DNA from: Caecitellus pseudoparvulus
Lineage: Eukaryota > Bigyra: Bicosoecida
Direction: 5' to 3'
Assembly (NCBI GenBank): GCA_965644315.1
Contig: CBFFRQ010000081.1
Coordinates: forward strand, 434,001 to 498,000
Length of the DNA stretch: 64,000 nt
Shown here: piece after piece, positions 10,600 through 20,982 of the stretch
Position numbering within the stretch: the stretch's first letter is position 1
Layout: the number at the start of each line of letters is the position of its first letter
Made by a program: the position numbers and the translations under genes
Notes under the pieces: model-generated
What the model was told of the DNA's origin: nothing
The model's database searches: none
Seen by the model: the letters and a program-made list of their open reading frames with translations, nothing else

Positions 10600-10968
10600 T
10601 TACTGGGCGTAGACGCCCGCGGCGGCTGCCTGTGCCACAGCGGCCTCAGCCTGTGCGTTGGCCTGGGCGATGAGCGCCTGCTCCCTCAGGTGGTAGCCCT
10701 TCCACACGGCGCCGCCGATGAGGCCGAGGCCGAGGCCTGGGGAAGAGGAAAGGGGGGTGAGAGGGGTGGCAAATGAGTGACGAGGGGGGCAGGCGGCGGC
10801 CAATGCATGGCGGTGACGGGGGCGGGAAGCGGGGGAGTGCAGCGCGGAAATCGGGGCACCATCACGAGCACACCAAGCACATCACGCACCGATGGCCATG
10901 TCCTTGAAGAGACCCCCCTGCAGGGCCTTGATGGCTGCCTTGCCGTACACACCGCTGTGGGCTGGCAT
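10600..10968 (-). CDS. Cytochrome c oxidase small subunit, COX5C/COX6C-like
   Basis: Two exons, 10968-10890 and 10736-10600, joined over a 153-nt intron (GTGCGT...CAG), give 71 residues. The protein reads MPAHSGVYGKAAIKALQGGL, then FKDMAIGLGLGLIGGAVWKG and YHLREQALIAQANAQ. Plant COX5C has the same plan and size: a short N-terminus with LKGPSVVKE, one membrane helix rich in Gly/Leu ending GGLWKMHHWNEQRK, then a charged helix. By analogy it would be a peripheral nuclear-encoded subunit of complex IV in the inner mitochondrial membrane. Identity is low and confined to a short protein, so another single-helix respiratory subunit is possible. The existence of the gene is well supported by the frame-restoring splice. 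Confidence 0.62.
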
Positions 10969-11492
10969 GGTGGTGGCGCCTGGGGGGAGGGGCGGGCAGC
11001 GGAGGGTGTGAGGGTGCGGGAGAGCGGGAACCCGCACGGCGCGCCGGACGCACGGAGGGAAGGGAAGACACAGTCACAGAGCGGGCAGGCAGTCTGCAGT
11101 GGTGTGATGCGGTAACGTTCGCGTGTGGCATTTGTGGTGCTGGCCCGACTTTGCTGCGGGGTGGGGGCCCAGGCAGAGACGGGCAGGGTGGCGCAGTGGT
11201 GGAAGGGGTGTGTGCCTGGGCCAGTGCCACGCGCCACACAATCCCACTGCCAGCCAGCCCAGACCGCAGGAGGGGGGGGCACCGCATCGTTTGGCCTTGC
11301 CCTCAATCGGGAGCCAAGGCTGGGCGTGGAGTGCTGGTGTGCTGGCCGTGCTGCGGGCCAGGCCCTGCGTTTCGCCACCAGCAGCCGCCGGCCTGCGAAA
11401 CGCTGGCCAGCGGCACCCACCGGCAGTCGGGCAGGGCGGCGCAGGGCGGCGCAGAGCGCCACGCTGTGCAGGGCCACAGCCACCTGCCCAGC
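10969..11492. other. Divergent intergenic region, COX5C-like / kinesin
   Basis: 524 bp containing both promoters. Only low-complexity G-rich and GGCGGCGCAG-type short direct repeats near 11427-11455 are visible. I see no RNA gene or conserved small ORF. Confidence 0.4.
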
Positions 11493-14085
11493 ATGGACAG
11501 CCCCAACGTGTCGGTGGTGTGCCGTGTGCGCCCCCTGCTGGGCAGCGAGGTGCGGGGGCAGCCCTCCGTGCTGGTGGCGCAGGGCAACGCCGTGCAGTGC
11601 TTCGACGACGGGCGGCACAGCGTGCCGAAGGGCGGCCCCTTTGCCTTTGACGCGGTGTACGGGCCGGATGCGGGTCAGGAGGCGCTATTCGAAGGCGTGC
11701 GCCCCATCATCGCGGGGGTCATGCAGGGGTACAACGGCACTGTCTTTGCGTACGGGCAGACGGCCAGCGGCAAGACCCACACCATCATGGGGGGGGACAT
11801 CTTCGACCACCGGTCAGCGGGCATCCTGCCGCGTGCCGTGGCCGCCATCTTCCAGCTGGTGGAGGCGGCGCCGGAGCACATGGAGTTCACGCTCAAGGTC
11901 AGCGCGCTGGAGATTTACATGGAGCGCATCCGAGACCTGCTGGCGCCGGCGCGCAACAACCTGCCCATCCGGCAGGACGACATGCGCGGCATTTTCGTGG
12001 AGGGCGCGCGGGAGGAGTACGTCGCGACGCCTGACGAGGTGATGGGCATCCTGGCGGAGGCGGTGGCGAACCGGGCCGTGGCGGCCACCGGCATGAACGC
12101 GGGGTCCTCCCGCTCCCACGCCGTGCTGACCATGACGGTGGCAGCGCGGGACACGGCCGCCAACGACGGCGTGCGCTGCGGCAAGTTGAACATCGTGGAC
12201 TTGGCGGGCAGCGAGAGCCTGCGCCGCAGCCTGGCGACGGGGCAGACGGCGGCAGAGGCTCGTATCATCAACAGGTCCCTGTCTGCGCTGGGCAACGTCA
12301 TTTACGCGCTGACAGGCGGCGGCGGTGGCGGCGGTGGGGGTGGCGGGCCCCGGCGCACACCCCCCGTCAGCGGTCGGGCCGCCACCCCCCTCTCCCTGCC
12401 CACGCCCAGCGCCAGTGACGGCGCCGAGTGGGACCGGGGCAGCGTCGTGTCCACGGGCACCGCCACCAGCTCCGCCACCCGGCGCCGGACGGGGCGCCAC
12501 ATCCCCTACCGTGACTCCAAGCTCACGCGCCTGCTGCAGGATGCGCTGGGCGGCAACGCCCGCACACTGCTGGTGGTGTGTGTGTCACCCACCCGGGCGT
12601 GCCTGTCGGAGACGCTGAGCACGCTGCGCTTCGGGGAACGCGCGAAACGCATCAAGAACACGGCCACCGTGAACAAAATCCGCACCGCCAAGGAAATGGC
12701 AGTGCTGCTGGGCAAGGCAGAGGCAGCCATCGACGCACAGGCAGTGCTCATCGCCGCACTGCAGCAGCAAATCCACGTGCTGCAGGCGGCAGGGGCGTCT
12801 CCCAGCCCGCCTTCCCCAGCCAGCAGTGCGGCGGGGGGGGAAGGCGGGCGTGACACCCCCCCCCGGGACCTGGCCGCCGCCGGGCCCGTGACGCACACAC
12901 CCCACCCCCGGCGTGCCTCCGTCGCGGCAGAGGACGCCCGGGAGGTCATCCTCCTGCGGCGCCAGGTGCGCGCCTTGAAGGAGCGCCTGGACGACGCCCG
13001 AGCCGAGCTGGGCGAGCGGGGGCAGGAGGTGACGTCCCTGTCAGCGTCCTTGGCCCAGGCAGACGCCCTGGCCGCCTCCCTCAGACGCCAGGTGGCGGCC
13101 CTGCAGGGGGGCGGCCGGGCAGGTGCGCTCGATGCCGGCGGGGGGGGGGAGGCCGCCCTGCAGGTGGATGCGGCGGCGGCCCAGGAGGAGGCGGAGGCTG
13201 CCTCGGCCCGTGTGCACCAGGCTGCCCTGCAGGTGGCCGCCCTGCAGCACTTGTTGGACCACAGCAGGGCTGTGGCGGCCTCTGAGGCGGCACGCCTGCT
13301 GGCTGCCGTGCGCAGGGCGGAGGCGGAGGGGGGGGTGGTGGTGGCGCCACCCCCCCCTCCGCCGCCCGCACGGGAGGCCCCCGCCGGCGGCTGGGTGGAT
13401 GATGCCAGCGATGATGAGGGCGCCACGGCGCAGGTGGAGGCGCTGCGTCGCAGGGTGCAGGAGCAGGAGGAAGCACTGGTCCATGCGGAGGGGCAGGTGA
13501 CATCGGTGCGTACGCCGCAGCCGCGCCACACACACACACACATGCACACACAAGCACGCTGTCGGCCCCTTCCCCCGCAGGCCCTCATGCTGCATCGGCA
13601 GATGAGTCGCAAGTACGCCATGATGGAGGCAGAGCATGCGCGGGTGGTGTCTCTGCTGGGCGACCGCGACGCCCGCATCCGGACACTGCAGGCGTCCACC
13701 GCACAGTGGGGTGCGTACGCCCCCCGCCCCCTGCCTGCCCACCACACACACACACACACACGCACACCCGCCTCCCACCTGCGCAGCGGCGGACCTGAAG
13801 CACCTGCGCACCGCCAACGCGCAGCAGAGCTCTGCCCTGGCCAGCCTGCGCGCAGGCGGCAGCAGCGGGCAGGGCGGACGGGCGTCTGCATTCACGGAGC
13901 CGGGCGGCAGCGGGCAAGGCGGGGAGGAGGCACCCCCCTCCCCGCCCCTGGGCCGTGCCATGGTGCGGGCTGTGCGAGGCGGCATGCCCGCCCCCGGCGC
14001 GCCTGACTGGACAGAGGGGGGGGAGTCCGCCGCCGGCGGCGCGGGCGGGCGGTCCACCCCCGATGAGGACTTGCTCCTTTTATAA
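11493..14085 (+). CDS. Kinesin-1-type motor protein with enlarged loop 12
   Basis: Microtubule plus-end motor with an N-terminal motor domain closest, by eye, to conventional kinesin heavy chain. Exons are 11493-13505, 13581-13710 and 13787-14085 (813 residues); introns are 75 and 76 nt, each holding a CA repeat. The motor carries the P-loop GQTASGKT (residues 88-95), switch I SSRSH, switch II DLAGSE (from residue 236) and IPYRDSKLTRLLQDALGGN. Between SALGNVIYAL and HIPYRDS an insertion of about 60 residues (about 275-335) replaces the usual six-residue loop 12; it begins with 11 glycines and ends in RRRTGRH. The neck and stalk follow as coiled coil to about residue 715, then a Gly/Pro-rich tail. 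The first donor could instead be GTGACA nine bases upstream; both keep the frame. The stop is 35 bp from the convergent DRC3 stop. Confidence 0.93.
13527..13552 (+). repeat. CA microsatellite in kinesin intron 1
   Basis: An uninterrupted (CA)8 run followed by TG and another CA run, inside the 75-nt first intron. A second run, (CA)9 at 13743-13760, lies in the next intron (13711-13786). Confidence 0.9.
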
Positions 14086-14120
14086 TGTACCTCACATGCC
14101 ACTGCCACTGCTGGGCGTGC

Positions 14121-15845
14121 TCAGAGCTTGTCGGCGGCGCCCTCCCGGGGCAGCGCCGCCACTGCCCGCCGCATGCGGGCGGCGTGCTGGTCGGCCTGGG
14201 ACAGCACCGTGCGGCTGCGGTGCACCTCGGCAGCGCGGGCGGCAGCGGAGATGTCGGCGAACCAGGCAGCATGCGCCTTGCGTGTGGCCTCCCAGGCCTC
14301 GTTCATCCTCGTCAGCTGGTTGCCCAGCAGCTCCTTCACAGCGTCGCGCAGGTGCTCGACGCTGGCGCCGTCAGGCGGCGGGGCGGCGTCCGCCTCAGCT
14401 GGCGGTGCAGCGCTGGGTTTGGACGCCTCGACGCACGCCGCCAGCTGGGCGTGCAGGGCGTTGATGGCAGCCTCCACCTCCTCGAAGAAGCGCTCGTCCA
14501 CAGACGCCTTCTCGCCGAAGGCTGTCCGCAGCTCTGTGTCGTACAGGTCCAGCATGGCCTCTGCGTGGCCTGCTGCCGCCTCGGCACCGGCCCGCAGGGC
14601 GCGCGCCATCTCCTCTGTCGCCGCCTGCAGGTGGGGGCCAGGGACGGAGCGCTCACCGTGCGAGTCGCCGCGCGCCGCGGCTTTCACCTGCCTCGCGTGC
14701 TGCGCAATGAGGGCCTTGGCGGCGGCGTCGCTGTCGGCGGCCAGCACGCCCATGGCCGCGGCAAAGTGGTGCCCCTCCTGTGTGATGGCGGCGCCAGCTG
14801 CCAGGCCTCCACTGCGGTACGCCGCCGCCGCCTCCTGCACCAGCTGCTGGAAGTCTGTCATGAGTGTGAGGGCGCCTGGGACGCCGCGCAGGCTGGCCCA
14901 CAGCGGGTCCCCCACCGTGATGCGGTGGGGCAGGGTGGCAGCGGCGCGGCAGTTGGCAGCCGCCAAGGCCGCCTCGTCAGCCTGCGCGGCGTCAGCGTCA
15001 GACGCAGCGACGCGCAGCGCCTTGGCGTCCTCCTGCAGGCGGCGCACGTCGTCGGCTGCGATGGCGTTGTCCTTGACGGCTTGCCGCTCTGCGGGCGTGA
15101 CGCTGGAGAAGTCCAGGTTGACGAGCTGGGGGCAGTACGCGACGACGATGAGGCGGTAGTCCGTCTCGGCCGTGAGGGGGTTGCCTGCCAGGTTCAGCAC
15201 TCGCAGGGCGGCGCTGTGGTGCAGGGGCGCCACCTCCTTCAGGCTGGCCAGGCGGTTGCTGCCGAGGGACAGCACCTCCAGCTGGCGCAGGGCCTGCACG
15301 CCCTGCAAGTGCTGAATGCGGTTGCCTGTCAGGACGAGGTCTGTGAGGGCTGTGAGGGAGTCCAGGCCTTCAATGACCTCAATGCGGTTGAAGGAGAGGT
15401 CTGCGTGGGGGGGGAGCGGGGGCACCGCGCGTGCGCCTGCTGGCACATGCCACGCGCCTGCGCCGAGTCAACGCACCCAGCCAACGCAGCCTGACCAAGC
15501 TCGTCAGGCCCTCGATGCGGGGCAGCATGTTGTTGTCCACGTACAGCGTGTGCAGGGACGTCAGGTCGTCCAGGTTGGCAAGGCGCTGGATGCCTGTGCG
15601 TGGCCGCGGCGTGCGTGCAGCGTGCGGCGTGCGTGCAGCGTGTGCGCGGCGATTTCCGCACCTTTGAAGGACAGCCGCAGCTCCTGCACTTCCCGCAAGG
15701 GCGTCGGCTCCCACGTGCTGTAGTCAATGTGTTCATCTGTGTGCCGCTCCGTCTCGGCTTCTCGGATGGCTGCTTCGATCATGGCACCGTGAATGGCTTC
15801 CCCCTCCCGGGGGTCGTGCCTCGGCACCTGCCCACCCACCAACAT
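14121..15845 (-). CDS. DRC3: Dynein regulatory complex subunit 3 (DRC3/LRRC48)
   Basis: Axonemal protein of the nexin-dynein regulatory complex, which links outer doublets and controls flagellar dynein. Exons are 15845-15662, 15593-15477 and 15400-14121 (526 residues; human DRC3 is about 523). Joined, the LRR part reads LRLSFKGIQRLANLDDL, LYVDNNMLPRIEGLTSLVRL, DLSFNRIEVIEGLDSLTAL, LVLTGNRIQHLQGVQAL, then the LRR cap NPLTAETDYRLIVVAYCPQL. This follows human DRC3 repeat by repeat, including the cap. The remaining 300 residues are a long Ala/Glu-rich coiled coil, as in the family. The start is inferred: ATG 15845 (MLVGGQVPRHDPREGEAIHG) leaves an N-terminus of the expected length; the Met at MIEAAIREAE is an alternative. 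Introns are 68 and 76 nt. Confidence 0.94.
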
Positions 15846-15989
15846 GCCGCCGCGAAACCCTGCACGTGTGCCACACGCAGCGTGGCGCTGCCTTGCCGGG
15901 CACACACAGGCGCGCGCCGTGTGCCTGCCTGAAGCGATGCATTGAACGGGTTGTGGCGCACAGCGTGGGGGTGCGCCGGCACCCCTGGC

Positions 15990-18511
15990 TCACGCCCGGG
16001 GCGCCTTGCTGGCGCTGGTGCCCTTGGCGCCGCTGAGGGGCCGCTTGCGCCCCCGCCGCCCGCCACGGCCACCCTCCTCCTCCTCCGCCTCCTCCGCCTC
16101 CTCCTCCCCCTCCCCAGCAATCAACTCCTCCAGCGTCTGCCCTCGCTCCCGCTGGATGCGCTCCAGCTGCGTGCGCTGGCTGCGCGTCAGCCGGGCGCCG
16201 CTCTTGGCGATGGCGATGACCTTCGCGTCTTCGCTGCTGGTGCTGTGAGCGGGGGGGGCAGCGGCAGGCGCAGTGCCGCCACCCGGTGCACCTGGCGGTG
16301 GCGCGCCCCCCTGCCCTGCACCGGGTGCGCCCCCCTCCCCTGCCGCCGCCGGCGCACCCTGTGGCAGGGCAGCGCCCTCCCCCAGGCCACCAGGGGCAGG
16401 GGCTTTGGGCTGTGACGGCTGGGCGGCGGGAGCGCCACCGGGGCGGGAGTCTGCCCGGATGATGTCCGTGTAGTACTTCCAGAACTGCTGCCAGCCGTAG
16501 ATGTACCAGTTCTCGTGCAGCTGGATGTTGCTGGGGCCGATGCTCCACTCGAAGTAGAACTCCGAGGCGACGGGGACGACGGGGGCGTGCCCTGCCCCAC
16601 TGCCGCCGGCGGCACCCCGGCCACTCACGGCATACTCAGCCCCTGCCCGGCCAGAGGTGCTGAGGGCATCCCCCCCTCGGCCACCGGCTGTGGGGGGGGG
16701 AGCACCGTACGGCCCTGACGGTGCGCCTGCGTGCATGTGGGCGTTGGGCAGCATGCCCACCAGCTCCCCACCCCCGGGTGCAGCGGCGGCAGGGGCGGGT
16801 GCGGCGGCGGCGGCGGGGGCAGTGCCGCCGGCGGCCGGCGCCACCCCTGCCGGGCCTGCAGCAGAGGAGTGGGGGGGCATGGAAGGGGGGGGCGCACCCC
16901 CCCCCCCTCGGGCCGCATCCACCGGCGGCGGCACAGCCGGCGGCGCCGCCGACACGCCCTGCCCCGTGAGGTCCAGGGTGAGGCCTGGGGGCGGCACGCC
17001 CACACCCCCCACATCCACCACCCCTCCTGGGGCGGCAGCCGCTGCAGGGGCGGCGGCGCCTGGTCCCCCTGCCGCCGCTGCCGCTGCCTGGGCAGGCGGC
17101 TGGGGGAGGGGGGCACCCCCTGGCCCCGCGGGGACACCGCCCTCCAGGATGTACGGCGCGGAGGGCGGCGTGGGGGGCGGGAAGCTGCCCAGGGGCTGCA
17201 GGTTGGAGCGGGAGGAGAAGTAGGGCACGGCGCCGGGGTGGGCGGAGGAGGGCGCGACGTCCCGCAGGACGTCATCGGGGGGCGGCGGCGCCTCTTCCAG
17301 CTCCGTGGCCAGCTTCCAGCGGGGCACCTTCTTGAGGGTGTGGAAGAGCTGGATGCGGGAGACCTCCAGGACCTGGTCCCGGGCCAGCTCCAGGAACTGG
17401 CGCTTGCCGCGCAGGTACACGTGCACCATGCAGGTGTGGGGGGAGGGCGGGTCGAAGCGGATGGGCCAGCCCGTCACGACGAAGTAGCGGTTCATCTGCA
17501 TGATGGTGCTGCGCATCTTGTTGGTGCGGGCGGCGAAGGTCATGAGGTTGCTCTCCAGCGCCCACCGCGCGGAGATCTCGTAGGGCAGGGACGTGTACAC
17601 GTTGCCGCCCATGCGGCGCTGCCAGATGCGGGCGCGCTGGATGAAGGAGTGGTTGCCCAGCAGCATGGCGCCCGCCATGGCGCCCAGCCCCTTGTAGAAG
17701 CACACGTACACGCTGTCGAAGAGGGAGCAGATCTCCGGCCAGTCCCGCTGGTAGTACGCCTGCGCCTCCCACAGCCGGGCGCCGTCCAGGTGCAGGCGGA
17801 TGCCGCGCTCCCTGCACCAGCGGGAGATGGCCACGACGTCTTCCCACGCCACGCAGGCGCCGCCGTTGTAGCGCTGGGGCAGCTCCAGGATCATGACGGC
17901 GCAGTCGTAGCGGAAGTTGGCCAGGGCCTGCCGCACGTCGGCTGCCGTGAGGACGCGGTTGGGGTCCCCCACCCGGATGTGCCGCATGCGCCACACGTGC
18001 TCGAAGGCGTCGTACTCGTGGTGCAGGAGGTGGGAGGAGGGGTGCAGCGCGATGAGCTTGCAGCCGTACACGTCGTCGGAGTGGATGCGCATGGCGATGA
18101 GCTGGGCCATGACGCCGGTGAGCAGGAACCTGTGGAGGGGGGGCGGTGGCGGGTGTGTGCGCCAGCGCAGCCCCTGCCGGCGGTCAGGCCCGCCACGCGG
18201 AATGCTGCCACGCCAGCACGCACAGGCCAGCCTCCTTCCCCAGCATGCGCGCCACGCGCCCCTCGAACTCGTTCAAGCCGTGCCCTGTCCCGTAAAAATC
18301 ACAGTCCAGGACGCCTGCGTGGGCGGGCAGCGTGCGCCAGGCAGCGTGTGCGGCAGGCAGGGCGCTGAGGTGCGCTGTTGCCTTGCTGGGTGCCGCCGCC
18401 GCACGCACCTGACACGCTGTTGGCCGAGTCTGCCAGCGTGGCCAGCGTCTCCTCCGCCGTGCGGCGCTCAAAGGGGCTGAAGACGTCCACGACGTCAGCA
18501 GAGTGCGCCAT
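15990..18511 (-). CDS. Threonine-aldolase-like PLP enzyme (beta-eliminating lyase family) with long disordered C-terminus
   Basis: Fold type I PLP enzyme. Exons are 18511-18409, 18314-18224 and 18129-15990 (777 residues); both introns are 94 nt. The spliced N-terminus reads DCDFYGTGHGLNEFEGRVAR, MLGKEAGLFLLTGVMAQLIA, where this family has its YG-x-DP / LFGKEAALFVPSGTMANL block. HLDGARLWEA is the conserved HxDGAR motif and Lys211 in FYKGLGAMAGAMLLG is the expected Schiff-base lysine. The catalytic part ends near residue 390. Then come roughly 240 residues of Pro/Ala/Gly low complexity, an aromatic block (FYFEWSIGPSNIQLHENWYI, then GWQQFWKYYT), a second Pro-rich stretch, and a charged coil with an acidic run and a basic end (GRKRPLSGAK). 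Ordinary threonine aldolases are about 340-380 residues, so the extension is unusual and the substrate is uncertain. Confidence 0.88.
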
Positions 18512-18897
18512 GGCTGACGTGGGGAGGGCCGTCTTGCCGCTGCTGTCCAAGCGGCGCAGGGGCCGAAACGCCTGCTGAAACGCCGTGCAAGAAAAGCAAG
18601 GCACAGGCACGACCCGGGGACAGCGGCTGCCCAGAGCAGCGAGGGGGGGCGAGCAGGCGCGAGGAGGGACTGCGTGCTGTCGAACGTGTGTGTTGTGGGG
18701 AGGGGGGCGGTGCTGTGGCCTGCGCTGCACGGGGTGCTCGCCTCCTTGCAGCAGGCACATCTCACGGCGGCATTCAAACACAAGCACCCGCTGAGCACCG
18801 CCGGCCCAGCTGATTGACACTGCGCCCGCACGCCGTTGGCACGACTCGGCCTTGAACAGGCTGCTCCGTTCGGCCCCCCCCCGTCCACGCTTCCACC
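18512..18897. other. Divergent intergenic region, PLP enzyme / CCT6
   Basis: 386 bp holding two promoters. In frame upstream of the PLP-enzyme ATG the sequence stays open (RRLDSSGKTALPTSA-like), so a further upstream start or exon cannot be excluded. Nothing else is recognisable. Confidence 0.35.
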
Positions 18898-20982
18898 ATG
18901 AGCGCTCTGTCCTCCCTGAACCCAGGCGCTGACCACACCGCCCAGGCGCACGCGCTGGCCATCAACGTCTCGGCCGGCAAGGGCCTGAGCGAAGTGCTCA
19001 AGAGCAACTTGGGCCCCCGTGGCACCTTGAAGATGCTGGTGGATGGCGCTGGTACGTGGCGGGGGCCGTGCCCTGGGCAGACGCAGGCCGCCGGCGTTTC
19101 AGTCGAAACGCCCTTGGCCTGTCAGCAGAGAGGGCCACCCCAAGTGTGCGATGCTCACGCCCCCCTCCCCCTGGCGCCCCCGCGCAGGCGCTGTCAAGTT
19201 GACCAAGGACGGCTCCGTCCTCCTGCATCAGATGTGCGTGGGTGGGCTCGCCGTGGCGGCCGCCGCACAGCGCCCCTGAACCCAACGCCATGCCCAACGC
19301 CACCGCCAGCATGCAGCGCACCCTGCGCCCGCCGCCCCCGCCCGCACAGGCAAATCCAGCACCCCACAGCCATCATGATTGCACGCACAGCAACTGCCCA
19401 GGATGACGAGACTGTGCGTGCTGCATGCACGGCGCAGCGCACGGTGCTGCAGTGCACCTGTCCGTTGGAAGCCGCACAACCACGTCCGCCCACCCGCCGC
19501 CGCCGCCACAGGGAGACGGCACGACGTCAGCTGTCCTGTTCACGGGGGAGTTGTTGAAGTACGCTGAGCGTGTCATCAGCGACGGCGTGCACCCGCGCAC
19601 CGTGGCAGACGGCCTGGACATGGCCAAGGACGCGACGCTGGCCTTCCTGGACTCGTACAAGACGCCCGTGAGCGGCGAGGACAAGGAGCTGCTGCTGAGC
19701 GTGGCCAAGACTGCCCTGCGCACCAAGCTGCAGCCAGACATGGCTGACCAGCTCGCGGACATCGTCACGGAGGCGGTGCTGACGGTGCAGCGGCCGGGGC
19801 AGCCCATCGACCTGCACATGGTGGAGCGCATGCACATGGTGCACCGCAGCGACAAGGACAGCCGCCTGGTGAAGGGCCTCGTGCTGGACCACGGCGCGCG
19901 GGACCCCAGTGCGTGCCGGTGCAGCGCGTGGCGCAGTTCAGGCCCACCCCCCGCACCCGTCACCCCCCTCCCCCCGCACAGACATGCCCAAGCTGCTGGA
20001 GAATGCGTACATCCTGACCTGCAACATCTCCCTGGAGTACGAGAAGAGCGAGGTGACGGCGACGCAGGTGTTCTCGACGGCGGCGGAGCGGGACCGCCTC
20101 GCCGACGCCGAGCGCGCCTTCGTGGATGAGAAGGTGCGCCGCATCATCGACCTGAAGCGCAGCGTGTGCACGCCGGAGAACGGGCGCACGTTCGTGGTGG
20201 TGAACCAGAAGGGCATTGACCCGCCCTCCCTGGACATGCTGGCGAAAGAGGGCATCATCGGCATCCGGCGAGCCAAGCGCCGCAACATGGAGCGCCTGAC
20301 GCTGGCCTGTGGCGGTGTCGCCGTGAACGCGGTGGAGGAGCTGGACGCGTCAGTGCTGGGCTCTGCCGGGCGCGTGTACGAGCAGACGCTGGGGGACGAC
20401 AAGTACACGTTTGTGGAGGGCGTGGAGAACCCGTTCAGCTGCACCATCCTGATGAAGGGCCCCAACGCCCACACCATCGCCCAGCTGAAGGACGCCGTGC
20501 GGGATGGCCTGCGCGCCGTGCGCAACACAATCGAAGACGGCGCGGTGGTGGCGGGCGCCGGCGCCTTCGAGGTCGCCGCTGCCGAGCACCTGCAGGCCTT
20601 TGCCAAGAAGGAGGTGAGCGGCAAGGCCAAGCTGGGCGTGCAGGCCTTCGCCGACGCCCTGCTCATCGTCCCCAAGACGCTGGCGGAGAACTCTGGCTTT
20701 GACGTCGCAGAGTGCCTGCTGGCGGTGCAGGAGGAGGCGGCGCGCATGGCGGCTGCCGGCCCCAGTGCCACTGGCGGCGCTGCAGAGGGAGCAGCCGGCG
20801 CTGGCAGCACCGCCGTGGGCTTGGATGTGTGGAGCGGCAAGCCCATGCAGCCGGCGGCAGCGGGCGTGTGGGACAACCTGCGCGTGAAGAAGCAGTACGT
20901 GCACTTGGCTGCCGTGCTGGCGTCCCAGCTGCTGATGGTGGATGAGGTCATGCGTGCTGGGCGGGGGTCGCGATCGGGCTAG
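18898..20982 (+). CDS. CCT6: Chaperonin CCT subunit zeta (TCP-1 zeta)
   Basis: Subunit of the cytosolic CCT/TRiC ring that folds tubulin and actin. Exons are 18898-19051, 19188-19233, 19350-19413, 19512-19908 and 19982-20982 (553 residues); introns are 136, 116, 98 and 73 nt. Assembled, it follows human CCT6A throughout: LKSNLGPRGTLKMLVDGAG, VKLTKDGSVLLHQM, QIQHPTA, the nucleotide-binding GDGTTS (residues 89-94), LVLDHGARDPNMPKLLENAY, NISLEYEKSEVTA, NQKGIDPPSLDMLAKEGI, RRAKRRNMERLTLACGGVAV, VWDNLRVKKQ and MRAGRGS. The zeta-specific LDHGAR and KGIDPPSLD segments separate it from other CCT subunits. Small differences are a Gly/Ala-rich insertion near residue 485 and Asn instead of Asp at the exon 4/5 junction. 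Exons 2 and 3 are only 46 and 64 nt. Confidence 0.97.

Noticed and set aside
12300-12500. Unannotated intron in the kinesin motor
   Set aside because: No GTGCGT-like donor is suitably placed, the frame is open throughout, and the basic end fits an exposed loop. I kept it as coding, but it needs RNA support.
16731-18368. 545-residue + strand ORF opposite the PLP enzyme, and similarly 14085-15494 (+) opposite DRC3 and 4227-5210 (-) opposite CWC27
   Set aside because: Shadow frames of recognised genes. Their composition follows the opposite strand and no motifs are present.
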